In this document: positions 50,442 to 58,309 of the stretch, piece by piece
Position numbering within the stretch: position 1 is the stretch's first letter
Layout: every line of letters starts with the position of its first letter
Source of the DNA: Sedimentibacter hydroxybenzoicus DSM 7310
GTDB taxonomy: Bacteria > Bacillota > Clostridia > Tissierellales > Sedimentibacteraceae
DNA: 64,000 bases
Direction: 5' to 3'
Assembly: GCF_013403245.1 (NCBI RefSeq)
Contig: NZ_JACBNQ010000002.1
Coordinates: forward strand, 62,001 to 126,000
Position numbers and translations under genes: made by a program
The notes under the pieces: model-generated
What the model was told of the DNA's origin: nothing
Database searches by the model: none
Seen by the model: the letters and a program-made list of their open reading frames with translations, nothing else

Positions 50442-50474
50442 AATAAAATCCTCCTAAAATTTATTCTTAGAAAC

Positions 50475-50701
50475 CTATAAAAACAAGCAGAAACCGATGT
50501 GCGCAATCACAGCGTTCATGACGATTTTCAAAATGGTGCTTGCTTTGCCATACTTCTCATTTCGTGAAAGCTTTTGCACAAAGCCGATAGAGGTTCCCGC
50601 AATCACGGCGACAATTCCGCACCCAATGAAATAGCGCAGGAGCAAAAAAGCGCCTCGTGCAAGGCTGGCACAACGATTTTCAATATCCTTTGTTTACTCA
50701 T
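50475..50701 (-). pseudogene. Remnant of a membrane protein gene (CcdA/permease-like)
   Basis: An ATG overlaps the previous stop (ATGA at 50698-50701) and encodes MSKQRILKIVVPALHEALF before losing frame. The shifted frame continues RYFIGCGIVAVIAGTSIGFV and STILKIVMNAVIAHIGFCLFL to a stop at 50475. TTGAAAATCGT occurs in both halves, so recombination may have removed the middle. The tail looks like the last helices of a CcdA-type redox membrane protein, which often accompanies the thioredoxin-like gene here. No function is expected now. Confidence 0.6.
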
Positions 50702-51471
50702 CCGCAAGTACCTCCCGAGCAGCAACCGGTCTTCACAGCTTTTCCCTCAAAGAAGTTTTTGAGATTTTCCGGAAGTGAATACGCGCCGCAGTCACAAACG
50801 GGCTGCACTATGCCGAACACAGTTCTTAGAATTCCTTCGGCCAGCATGGCTTTGGGTGGTACTTCATAGGCTTGACCTTTGTATGCAAAGGTACGACAGG
50901 TCACATCGGTTCCGCTGATTTCACCACAGCAGCCGCAGATGTTTTCCGCAACAGGTCCGCAGATATCCTGCCCATTTACCCGAATGGTGGGCGATGCAAG
51001 GAATCGGTAGTGCTCCGCCAGTTCTTTTGTGGCGATCTGTACCTTTTGAAGCCGCATGGTATATCCGGCAGCCTCCAAAGCGGGCGCGATACTGCCCAAA
51101 ACTTTTTCCAGTACCGCATCGGCGCCGATACAGCGGTCACAGGTATTGAGATCAAGATAGAGATATTCCACAAGCACAGCCTTGGAGGAATCCTCCTCAC
51201 AAGCCCCGCCGCGGCAGCAATCTACGCTTTTTTCTGCAATGCATTCGCCGTTTGGTGGTGTCCAGCCAGTATCATCGCCTACATAGGAGATGGCGCCTGC
51301 CGGACACTTGTTGCCGCAGCCGTGGCAACGGTCAATGCAGTTTCCGGGTTTCATCACCACAGGGGATGGGGCTTTTGCCTTGTTATAAACACCGTGGGAG
51401 CAAAAATCCACACAGGTTCCACATTCGGTGCAAGCAAGATAATCGATGACTGGATACCAGTTTTTAGCCAT
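50698..51471 (-). CDS. Two-[4Fe-4S] ferredoxin fused to DUF2703 domain
   Basis: 257 residues. Two ferredoxin motifs (CTECGTCVDFC and CIDRCHGCGNKCPAG) in the first 60 residues are followed by a cysteine pair region CCRGGACEED and a DUF2703-type domain (LNTCDRCIGADAVLEKVL, then SPTIRVNGQDI). DUF2703 proteins cluster with arsenic genes in anaerobes; the fold is thioredoxin-like and a role in arsenic handling is inferred. The tail CCSGGTCG could bind metal. Confidence 0.8.
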   Translation of the reverse strand: MAKNWYPVIDYLACTECGTCVDFCSHGVYNKAKAPSPVVMKPGNCIDRCHGCGNKCPAGAISYVGDDTGWTPPNGECIAEKSVDCCRGGACEEDSSKAVLVEYLYLDLNTCDRCIGADAVLEKVLGSIAPALEAAGYTMRLQKVQIATKELAEHYRFLASPTIRVNGQDICGPVAENICGCCGEISGTDVTCRTFAYKGQAYEVPPKAMLAEGILRTVFGIVQPVCDCGAYSLPENLKNFFEGKAVKTGCCSGGTCG

Positions 51472-51486
51472 TTTCTTTCCCTCCCA

Positions 51487-52500
51487 TTAAACCAGTAGAT
51501 ACTGGAAAATATTAAACAGATAGCCAACAATAATAATGCCGATGGTGCAGATGGCAATAAATGTGCCCAACAGCTTCGGCTTTACCGCCTTGCGTAGCAT
51601 GATGATGGAGGGCAGGGAAAGCGTTGTGACGGCCATCATAAAGGAGAGAACGGTACCAAGCTGCGCGCCTTTGTAGAGCAGCGCTTCGGCCACCGGAATC
51701 GTGCCGAAAATGTCAGCGTACATGGGAACGCCAAGCAGAGTTGCCAGCACAACGCCGAAAGGATTATGGCTGCCCAGCACCGTCTCAATCCAGCTTTCAG
51801 GAATCCAGTTGTGGATGATAGCTCCGATACCCACGCCAACGAGAATGTACGGCAGGACTTTTTTGAAGGTTGACACCACCTGATCCTTGGCATAAAGGAC
51901 ACGCTCTTTGCGGGTTAAATCAGGCGATTCAATATCTACGCCGCTTGCCGAGCGAATGAATTCCTCCACATAGTTTTCCATGTGAAGTTTTTCAATCAGC
52001 GTACCGCCAATGACCGCAATAACCAGGCCCACAAGCACATAGACGATAGCGACCTTTGTGCCAAAGATGCTCATGAGCAGAACGAGCGACCCAAGGTCTA
52101 CCATGGGTGAGGAAATCAGAAAGGAAAAAGTCACACCAAGGGGCAGTCCAGCGCTGGTAAATCCAATGAACAGAGGTATGGAGGAGCAAGAGCAAAAAGG
52201 CGTTACCGTGCCAAGTAGTGCTGCCATGATATTTGCCCACACGCCGTGAAAGCGGCTCATGATTTTCTTGCTTCGCTCCGGCGGGAAGTAGCTTTGAATG
52301 TACGAGATGATGAAAATCAGCACGCAGAGCAGTACGGTGATTTTTAGTACATCATAGATAAAGAATTGAACGCTTCCACCAATTCGTCCTGTTACATCAA
52401 GACCGAACAGCGAGAGCAGATTACCGATTAGGGCGTTGAGCCATTTCATTCCAAGCACTTGGTCTTGAAAGAACAGCCACATATTTTGAAGGATCTCCAT
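51487..52500 (-). CDS. arsP: Permease of the DUF318/ArsP family
   Basis: 337 residues with about eight helices. GTVTPFCSCSSIPLFIGF carries the conserved CSCS that binds trivalent arsenic in ArsP, and GVPMYADIFGTIPVAEALLY is the second conserved block. ArsP exports organoarsenicals such as methylarsenite; a broader substrate is possible. ATG at 52500 with GAGAGGCG upstream. A perfect ArsR-type site lies 38 bases before it. Confidence 0.85.
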   Translation of the reverse strand: MEILQNMWLFFQDQVLGMKWLNALIGNLLSLFGLDVTGRIGGSVQFFIYDVLKITVLLCVLIFIISYIQSYFPPERSKKIMSRFHGVWANIMAALLGTVTPFCSCSSIPLFIGFTSAGLPLGVTFSFLISSPMVDLGSLVLLMSIFGTKVAIVYVLVGLVIAVIGGTLIEKLHMENYVEEFIRSASGVDIESPDLTRKERVLYAKDQVVSTFKKVLPYILVGVGIGAIIHNWIPESWIETVLGSHNPFGVVLATLLGVPMYADIFGTIPVAEALLYKGAQLGTVLSFMMAVTTLSLPSIIMLRKAVKPKLLGTFIAICTIGIIIVGYLFNIFQYLLV

Positions 52501-52537
52501 AGGGTAAGCGCCTCTCTTTCTAAAATTCAATAGTCAT

Positions 52538-52553
52538 ATCAAAAAATATTGAT
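52538..52553. promoter_or_regulatory. ArsR-type operator (between arsR and arsP)
   Basis: ATCAA-AAAATA-TTGAT, the core of a longer palindrome CATATCAA/TTGATATG (52535-52556). It matches the ATCAA-N6-TTGAT sites bound by ArsR. Confidence 0.7.
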
Positions 52554-52593
52554 ATGTTGTGCCGAATAAAAGCCACCTTCCATCAGATGGCCG

Positions 52594-52908
52594 TTATTGA
52601 TTGCAACAACGAGTATCTTCAGCGGTTGCATTGGGGGTGGTAATTGCTTTTAACAGGAGCATGGCCTTGTGGCTGCCCTGTTCACTGATTTTATAATGTG
52701 TCCATTTGCCTTCCTGTCTGCTTTCAACAATACCCGATTCACATAAAATCTTCATGTGATAGGACAAGGAGGACTGACCGATTTCCATTTGATCAATGAG
52801 CATGCAGGCGCATTTTTCACCGCTGCGCAGCAGTTCCAAAATGGCAAGCCGCTTTTCATCGCAAAATGCCTTAAATACATTAGCGTTCTTCTCCGGAGTA
52901 AGCTCCAA
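52594..52908 (-). CDS. arsR: ArsR-family arsenic repressor
   Basis: 104 residues, a winged helix with FKAFCDEKRLAILELLRSGE, metal site EKCACMLIDQ, recognition helix GQSSLSYHMKILCESGIV and wing SRQEGKWTHYKIS. It blocks the operon until arsenite binds its cysteines. It is first in the minus-strand operon and has palindromic operators on both sides (52924 and 52538). CCAACGTTTATCACCTC upstream gives GAGGTGATAAACGTT as ribosome site. Confidence 0.93.
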   Translation of the reverse strand: MELTPEKNANVFKAFCDEKRLAILELLRSGEKCACMLIDQMEIGQSSLSYHMKILCESGIVESRQEGKWTHYKISEQGSHKAMLLLKAITTPNATAEDTRCCNQ

Positions 52909-52923
52909 CGTTTATCACCTCAC

Positions 52924-52939
52924 ATCAAATTATCTTGAT
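52924..52939. promoter_or_regulatory. ArsR-type operator (upstream of arsR)
   Basis: ATCAA-ATTATC-TTGAT, a perfect match to ATCAA-N6-TTGAT, just upstream of arsR. A degenerate third site (ATCAA-AAAATG-TCAAT) follows at about 52961-52976. The 261 bp to the next gene hold these and boundary repeat copy 3. Confidence 0.7.
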
Positions 52940-53006
52940 ATGATATAGTATATGCTTCATATCAAAAAATGTCAATATGAAAGGAAGCGCTGTTTATGAA
53001 AATTAA

Positions 53007-53100
53007 AATCCGTTCACCGACCTAATGCAAGGATACTCTGGACTATTCTTGGCATGTAGACAAAGCAAGAGCCGTCGCGTCAAGTTAGATGCAACGGCTC
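53007..53100 (+). repeat. Cargo-boundary repeat, copy 3
   Basis: TCCGTTCACC then in frame RPNARILWTILGM-stop, followed by GAGCCGT/ACGGCTC (53069-53075/53094-53100). Upstream, ATGAAAATTAAAATC looks like the first codons of a truncated gene reading into the repeat. Confidence 0.72.
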
Positions 53101-53169
53101 AATTTCGTGATAAGTCAGATTTTATTGTGTAGGTGAAGTTAAACACTAACAGAGGGTGTGCTCATACCT

Positions 53170-53517
53170 TTACACAATGTTTTCACCCAAAATAATTTTT
53201 GGCATAGTGGTTAAGCATCTGTTCCACCGCTTGTAAAAATGCTCTAACCCTAACTTTGACACCCTTGCGTGAGTTTCTTCATCTCTAACAGTCCAATGTA
53301 AAACATAAGTGACTTTGCCTACATTGCGTGTGAGGCGAACAGGCAATGCCCCTTCTTTAACGGCATTAAAATCTGTTTGGCGGTGGGTGCGTTTGATATA
53401 TCTAACTTCAATAACACCATCCTGCTCCATATAAAAGGCGGCAACCTCTTTCATAAGTTGCTCAATTTCCTCTTGCTTTTCAATCTTTGCCTCATAGATA
53501 CAAATTTCATTAAACAT
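53170..53517 (-). CDS. ABM-like (antibiotic biosynthesis monooxygenase fold) protein
   Basis: 115 residues. NEICIYEAKIEKQEEIEQLM, EQDGVIEVRYIKRTH and THARVSKLGLEHFYKRWNRC fit a ferredoxin-like dimeric alpha/beta barrel of ABM type. Members are small heme- or quinone-acting oxygenases or unknowns. GAGGTGGTGCAATAA precedes the ATG. It is the only gene of its cargo module. Upstream (53518-53690) contains nested inverted repeats (CTACCGT/ACGGTAG) that may be an operator. Confidence 0.6.
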   Translation of the reverse strand: MFNEICIYEAKIEKQEEIEQLMKEVAAFYMEQDGVIEVRYIKRTHRQTDFNAVKEGALPVRLTRNVGKVTYVLHWTVRDEETHARVSKLGLEHFYKRWNRCLTTMPKIILGENIV

Positions 53518-53689
53518 TTATTGCACCACCTCGCACATTATATAAACTTGCTCACCGAGCGTTAATTTCCCATGCTACCGTTTCACAAAAGTTTTACACG
53601 GTAGATATATAAAGTGAGTTTACCATAGTAAATCGGAACTTTCAATCAAACAAATATGAACAATGGAAAGGACACAGATACTATTAAAA

Positions 53690-53804
53690 AAGTCCGTTCA
53701 CCACCCTTATGCAAGGATACTCTGGCAGATACTTGGAATGTAAGGGATAGTCGCATTTACATCAGAAAACAAGGGGAGCGGCACGAGTCGCTCCCCTTGT
53801 TTTC
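53690..53804 (+). repeat. Cargo-boundary repeat, copy 4
   Basis: AGTCCGTTCACC then in frame HPYARILWQILGM-stop, and a perfect 15-bp hairpin (53766-53780/53789-53803) with T run. Conjugation-type genes resume after it. It is closest to copy 3. Confidence 0.75.
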
Positions 53805-53820
53805 CTAAAATGATTTCTAC

Positions 53821-53988
53821 TCACTCTTTCTCCTTTTCCGACCCCAGCTCTTTCCCAAGCTCAAGCACAACGCCGTCGTCACCAGAGATAAAAAGTTCCT
53901 CTGTTTTTTGCTGCGCACGCTGAAGCAACGAAATGGCATCCGTCACATCGTTGAACAGCGAATCATACATTTTTCTGTAATCTGCCAC
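53821..53988 (-). CDS. Small helical ICE protein
   Basis: 55 residues from GTG at 53988 with AGGAGGTCAATTAC upstream: MADYRKMYDSLFNDVTDAIS followed by a helical, acidic tail ending GSEKEKE. Opposite in direction to the secretion genes. The strong ribosome site and codon usage like the ICE support it. It resembles short coiled-coil proteins often found near TrbL-like genes in these ICEs. Function unknown. No gene lies in 53989-54148. Confidence 0.6.
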   Translation of the reverse strand: MADYRKMYDSLFNDVTDAISLLQRAQQKTEELFISGDDGVVLELGKELGSEKEKE

Positions 53989-54148
53989 GTAATTGACCTC
54001 CTAAAATTATTTCGGTGGCCACCGTTGTGTGGTATTGAAACTCTGAAGGAGCTGATTGTCAAGTTGTTTTTGAACTATTCTCAAGTATTACTCACTGCTC
54101 GAAATCTGGCAAACAAGATTTTTATATATTAAGGGAGGTGAATCTCAA

Positions 54149-55051
54149 GTGTTTATATGGGATTTTGTCCTTGGAACCGTGATGGATCAGATTATCGAAT
54201 GGCTCTATGGACAGGTGGTTGGCTTTCTTGCCGACTTTTTTGCACAGATGGGAAACATGGGCATGGAGCTGTTCGAAATGAATTGGGTACAGTCCATCGT
54301 CCTGTTTTTTTCTTATCTGGCTTGGGCGCTGTATGGAACCGGACTTGTGGTCTCGGTATTTGAAACCGGCATTGAGTACCAGCATGGCCGGGGCAGCGTG
54401 AAGGATGCCGCCTTAAATGCCCTCAAAGGCTTTATGGCGGTGTCCCTTTTTACAATCCTGCCGGTGGAGCTGTTCAAGCTCTCGGTCAATCTCCAGAGCA
54501 GCATCACGGCGGGGATCACCGGCTATGGAAGCAGCTTTGGTGACCTTGCAGGAAATATCATTGCCGAGCTTGGCAGCTCGCCGGATGTCGGCGGTGCCAT
54601 GGGCTCCGGCGTCTTCGGAGGCCTGGCAGTCATTACAAGCCCCATCTTGACGCTCTTTATAATAATCATGATGGGCTATGCGGTCATTAAAGTGTTCTTT
54701 GCCAACCTGAAGCGCGGAGGTATTTTGCTGATACAGATTGCCGTGGGCAGCCTGTATATGTTCTCCGTTCCTCGCGGGTATCTGGATGGATTTATCCAAT
54801 GGAGTAAGCAGATCATCGGCCTGTGCCTCACCACATTTTTGCAGGCCACCATCCTTGCCGCGGGGCTTATGGTACTGCGAACCCATGCCCTGCTGGGTCT
54901 TGGGCTGATGCTGTCAGCCGGAGAAGTGCCAAGGATTGCCGGGGCCTTTGGCTTGGACACCAGCACGAAAGCCAATCTGATGAGTGCTGTATATACCGCA
55001 CAGGCGGCTGTCAGTACCACCCGCACCATCGTGCAGGCGGTGGCAAAATAA
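54149..55051 (+). CDS. TrbL/VirB6-like conjugal transfer membrane protein
   Basis: 300 residues from GTG with AGGGAGGTGAATCTCAA upstream. Six or so helices: IVLFFSYLAWALYGTGLVV, GFMAVSLFTILPVELFKLSV, LAVITSPILTLFIIIMMGYA, GGILLIQIAVGSLYMFSV and IIGLCLTTFLQATILAAGLM. The last part (AGAFGLDTSTKANLMSAVYT, then AQAAVSTTRTIVQAV) is typical of the CD0411/TrbL-like family in Tn1549-type ICEs. It forms part of the channel in the membrane. Confidence 0.8.
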   Translation: MFIWDFVLGTVMDQIIEWLYGQVVGFLADFFAQMGNMGMELFEMNWVQSIVLFFSYLAWALYGTGLVVSVFETGIEYQHGRGSVKDAALNALKGFMAVSLFTILPVELFKLSVNLQSSITAGITGYGSSFGDLAGNIIAELGSSPDVGGAMGSGVFGGLAVITSPILTLFIIIMMGYAVIKVFFANLKRGGILLIQIAVGSLYMFSVPRGYLDGFIQWSKQIIGLCLTTFLQATILAAGLMVLRTHALLGLGLMLSAGEVPRIAGAFGLDTSTKANLMSAVYTAQAAVSTTRTIVQAVAK

Positions 55052-55070
55052 CTGAGAAAGGAAATAGACT

Positions 55071-55454
55071 ATGAAATTAATCTATGTGGCGTCCCCCTAT
55101 GCCGGGGACATCCAAAAGAATACCGAGTTTGCCAAGAGAGCGTGCCGCCATGTGATGAATGAGGGGCATGCTTTTTTTGCGCCCCATTTGATGTATCCGC
55201 AGCTCCTCAACGACGCCAATCCCCATGAGCGGCAGACCGGACTCGACATGGGCATTGCCATGCTATTCCGTTGCGATGAGTTGTGGTGCTATGGTGACCG
55301 GGTCTCACCGGGGATGCGCCTTGAAATCGAGGAAGCGGGCAGACTCGGAATCCCGGTGTGCCGGGTAATGGAACAGGAAAACGGCTTTGTCATAGACAGA
55401 GTAAAAGACAATGTACCGGCCGAGGCTCCCTTGTTGGCAATGGGTATGGTCTGA
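55071..55454 (+). CDS. DUF4406/nucleoside deoxyribosyltransferase-like protein
   Basis: 127 residues. LIYVASPYAGDIQKNTEFAK, HLMYPQLL and LWCYGDRVSPGMRLEIEEAG follow the nucleoside 2-deoxyribosyltransferase-like fold (DUF4406/DUF7768) common in phages and ICEs, with the active-site Glu in LEIEEAG. Could recycle nucleotides or modify NAD-like compounds; unknown. It ends LLAMGMV, a form of the shared tail. The stop TGA overlaps the methyltransferase ATG. Confidence 0.75.
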   Translation: MKLIYVASPYAGDIQKNTEFAKRACRHVMNEGHAFFAPHLMYPQLLNDANPHERQTGLDMGIAMLFRCDELWCYGDRVSPGMRLEIEEAGRLGIPVCRVMEQENGFVIDRVKDNVPAEAPLLAMGMV

Positions 55455-58075
55455 TGATGACGATGGGGAGTCTCTTTGATGGGATCGGAGGCTTCCCCCT
55501 TGCCGCTGTCCGCAACGGTATCGCTCCCTTATGGGCAAGTGAAATCGAAGCCTTCCCCATCGATGTGACGAAAATACGATTTCCCGAAATGCTCCATGTC
55601 GGGGATATTACAAAGCTGGACGGAGCAACTCTGCCGCCTGTGGATGTTATTACGGGCGGCTCGCCCTGTCAGGATTTATCGGTTGCAGGTCAGCGTGCTG
55701 GCTTGGCGGGAGAGCGCTCCGGATTGTTTATGGAGCAGACACGGATCACGAAGGAGATGAGAAAAGCCGATGAACAGCGAAACATACCAGCTCACCTTGT
55801 TCGACCTCGATACCTCGTTTGGGAGAATGTCCCCGGAGCCTTCAGCTCCGCAGAGGGGGAGGACTTCCGGGCGGTCATCGAGGAGATCGTCCGCATCAAA
55901 GACAGTACCTGTGATGTGCCTCGACCTGAGTCCGGGCGCTGGGAATCTGCTGGGGCTGCCATTTTGGGAGATGAATTCAGCCTGGCTTGGCGTGTCATGG
56001 ACGCACAATACTGGGGAGTCGCCCAGCGTCGCCGCCGCATCTTCCTTGTCGCAGATTTTGGAGGCACAACCGCACCCCAAATACTATTTAAGCAAGACAG
56101 CCTGTTTGGGGATACTGCGGAGAGCCGAAGCCAGAGGGAAGGAGCTGCCGCCTCAGCTCAAGGAGGCCCTGATGATACAGGCCGGAATTGCCTGACCCCA
56201 TGGGATGTGCAGAGCCGCCGCATCTTTGAGGAAACCGGAACATGGCCCTCTCTTTATGGCGGCGAAGGCGGCGGTCATGGATACATCAGGACAGAAGAAA
56301 AAAAGGTGTCGGGATTTGACGGTTATAACGGTGATTTAACCGGGGAGCTGGCTTCTACTCTTGGTGTTAACTGCGGAATGTCTACCGGAAGAAACGGTGT
56401 AATCACATCAACCACCTTTGCCGCTAACCAACGTGACGAGGTGCGGGATCTGCACGATGTCGCCGGAGCAATACAGGCCCAGCCGGGCATGAAACAGCAG
56501 ACTTTTGTAGCGGATACGGAAAAAATCAACGCCTTTCATGTGAACCAGAGAGATGAGGTCATCGACCTTGATGGCGTATCCGGCGCACTGCTGGCAACCC
56601 GCAATATGCAGATGCAGACCTTTGTCACTCAGCAACCGCTGGTCTGCTTAAACGACCACGGCGGGGAACGGATGGACATCACCGAGGAAGTGACGCCCAC
56701 ACTCCGTGCAGGCATGGGCAGGCATCCCCCGTTGGTGGCACAGCCCAACTGTCTGAATGGATGGGATACACAGCAAAGCCGTGTGTTCACTCCGGAGGGT
56801 GTGGCGCCGACTCTTGCCGCCAAAGGGGACCCCGGCGAATCGTCAGATTCGTTGGGGAGAGGAGGTGCAACGGAGCGTGTGGATTTCGGGTGCGAAGCGC
56901 CCGAAGAAACTGAGCGAAGTTTGCAACGACGAGGCGGCGGGGGCAGAAACCCGGCGGGGCTTCTGTTTGCGGCAGGAGTGGTCAGCAAGGGCGATGGCGA
57001 TTGCTTTTTAACACCCGAAACCCACACTTCGCTCACCAACGGCGGCGGGCAGGCCGGACAGGGCTATCCCTGCGTGCTGACTGCGGGATTCTGCGGCAGC
57101 GCCAGTGCCGAGGCCAGAGGAATCGGCTACCAGGACGAGTGTTCACCTACCATTAAAACCGGCACTGCTCCATCGGTGCTCTGCCTCAACGATCAGGGCG
57201 GCAGCCAGATGCACTGCACGGAGGATATAACAGGAACCCTTCGTGCCCAGGAGCATGGACATCAGCCGCTGGTCATGGCAACCCAGCAGGGCGGCGCGGA
57301 AATTGGCGAGGGCATCTGCCCAACCATTACATCGGCCGCAGGAACCTCCGGCAACAACCAACCTGTGCTGTTTGATAACCATGCCAAGGATTGCAGATAT
57401 ACCGGGCCCTTGGAGGTAGCGCCTACTGTAACATCAACCTACGGTACAGGTGGGAATAATGTCCCGCTTGTGGGAAGCCCTGTTGCCTTTTCCCTTGACT
57501 CCAAGGAATCCAACAGCATGAAATCAGCCAATCCCCATTCGGGATGCCGGGAAACGGAAGTTGCCAGAACCATCGACACCACCAATCCGGATCCCAGTAA
57601 GAATCAGGGGGGCATCGCTATATTGCAGGAAAGTATCTGCATCGCAGGCAACACCATTGACCGGCAACCGGAAAACGGCGGCAACGGATTGGGCTGTCAA
57701 ACGGATGTCAGTTACACCATTACCACCAGCGACCGCCATGCGGTGTGCGAACCATATCAAGAGGTCGTCGGGGCCCTTTGCCGCGGTGATGAGAAAGGCA
57801 TCGGCAGCCAGTATGTCAGCCAGGACAAGTGCATCGTGGAAAATCGCAACCTCATTCGCAGGCTCACCCCTCTGGAGTGTGAACGGCTTCAAGGCTTTCC
57901 CGATGGCTGGACGCTGATACCGGGAGCATCCGACTCTGCCCGCTACAAGGCACTTGGTAACAGTGTAGCGATACCATGCGTGGATTTTGTCCTCCGCGGT
58001 ATCGCATATTTTTTGCGAAAAATTCATGAGGAACAGGAGGAAACACCCCCATGTACATCTACCCCGACAACTTAA
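55454..58075 (+). CDS. DNA (cytosine-5)-methyltransferase with long repetitive insert
   Basis: 873 residues. Motif I SLFDGIGGFPLAA, motif IV GGSPCQDLSVAG with catalytic Cys, ENVPGAF (motif VI), QRRRRIFLVADFGG (motif VIII) and, at the far end, RRLTPLECERLQGFPDGW and RYKALGNSVAIP (motifs IX-X). Between VIII and IX is a ~570-residue insert of repeated units such as CLNDHGGERMDITEEVTPTL, CLNDQGGSQMHCTEDITGTL and two NQRDEV(R/I)DL units. This is where the target recognition domain sits, so several specificities are possible. No endonuclease partner is present. Confidence 0.88.
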   Translation: MMTMGSLFDGIGGFPLAAVRNGIAPLWASEIEAFPIDVTKIRFPEMLHVGDITKLDGATLPPVDVITGGSPCQDLSVAGQRAGLAGERSGLFMEQTRITKEMRKADEQRNIPAHLVRPRYLVWENVPGAFSSAEGEDFRAVIEEIVRIKDSTCDVPRPESGRWESAGAAILGDEFSLAWRVMDAQYWGVAQRRRRIFLVADFGGTTAPQILFKQDSLFGDTAESRSQREGAAASAQGGPDDTGRNCLTPWDVQSRRIFEETGTWPSLYGGEGGGHGYIRTEEKKVSGFDGYNGDLTGELASTLGVNCGMSTGRNGVITSTTFAANQRDEVRDLHDVAGAIQAQPGMKQQTFVADTEKINAFHVNQRDEVIDLDGVSGALLATRNMQMQTFVTQQPLVCLNDHGGERMDITEEVTPTLRAGMGRHPPLVAQPNCLNGWDTQQSRVFTPEGVAPTLAAKGDPGESSDSLGRGGATERVDFGCEAPEETERSLQRRGGGGRNPAGLLFAAGVVSKGDGDCFLTPETHTSLTNGGGQAGQGYPCVLTAGFCGSASAEARGIGYQDECSPTIKTGTAPSVLCLNDQGGSQMHCTEDITGTLRAQEHGHQPLVMATQQGGAEIGEGICPTITSAAGTSGNNQPVLFDNHAKDCRYTGPLEVAPTVTSTYGTGGNNVPLVGSPVAFSLDSKESNSMKSANPHSGCRETEVARTIDTTNPDPSKNQGGIAILQESICIAGNTIDRQPENGGNGLGCQTDVSYTITTSDRHAVCEPYQEVVGALCRGDEKGIGSQYVSQDKCIVENRNLIRRLTPLECERLQGFPDGWTLIPGASDSARYKALGNSVAIPCVDFVLRGIAYFLRKIHEEQEETPPCTSTPTT
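55770..56195 (+). CDS. Overlapping 141-codon frame inside the methyltransferase gene
   Basis: A second frame begins MNSETYQLTLFDLDTSFGRM and ends PPQLKEALMIQAGIA. It contains MCLDLSPGAGNLLGLPFWEM and ACLGILRRAEARGKELPP, patterns I know from small phage/ICE proteins annotated separately next to such methyltransferases. AAGGAG lies 13 bases before the ATG. Both frames look coding, so this may be a true dual-coding region; it may also be a conserved by-product of the methyltransferase sequence. Confidence 0.45.
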   Translation: MNSETYQLTLFDLDTSFGRMSPEPSAPQRGRTSGRSSRRSSASKTVPVMCLDLSPGAGNLLGLPFWEMNSAWLGVSWTHNTGESPSVAAASSLSQILEAQPHPKYYLSKTACLGILRRAEARGKELPPQLKEALMIQAGIA

Positions 58076-58308
58076 AATCAAAGGCTACCCTGTGGCTGTG
58101 GGAACTGCGGGATATCGGCATCATTGGTGTCGGATGCCTGATTTCTGTATTCGCTCTTTCCCAGCTTGGCTGGCTGCCGCCCATCGTCCTGACGGCACTT
58201 TATGCTTTTTTATCCATACGCTTTGAGGATGTGAGCATCCTCGATTTTATCCGTTATGCCGCCACTTTCCTTTTCGGGAAGCAGCAGACCTATGAATGGA
58301 GGGCGTGA
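58051..58308 (+). CDS. prgI: PrgI/VirB3-like conjugation protein
   Basis: 85 residues. Two adjacent helices (IGIIGVGCLISVFALSQLGW, LPPIVLTALYAFLSIRF) followed by a cytosolic tail ending YAATFLFGKQQTYEWRA. Small PrgI proteins stand directly before VirB4 in Gram-positive systems, as VirB3 does in Gram-negative ones. Overlaps the methyltransferase end by 25 bases. GGAGGAAACACCCCC precedes the ATG. Confidence 0.88.
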   Translation: MYIYPDNLKSKATLWLWELRDIGIIGVGCLISVFALSQLGWLPPIVLTALYAFLSIRFEDVSILDFIRYAATFLFGKQQTYEWRA

Positions 58309-58309
58309 T

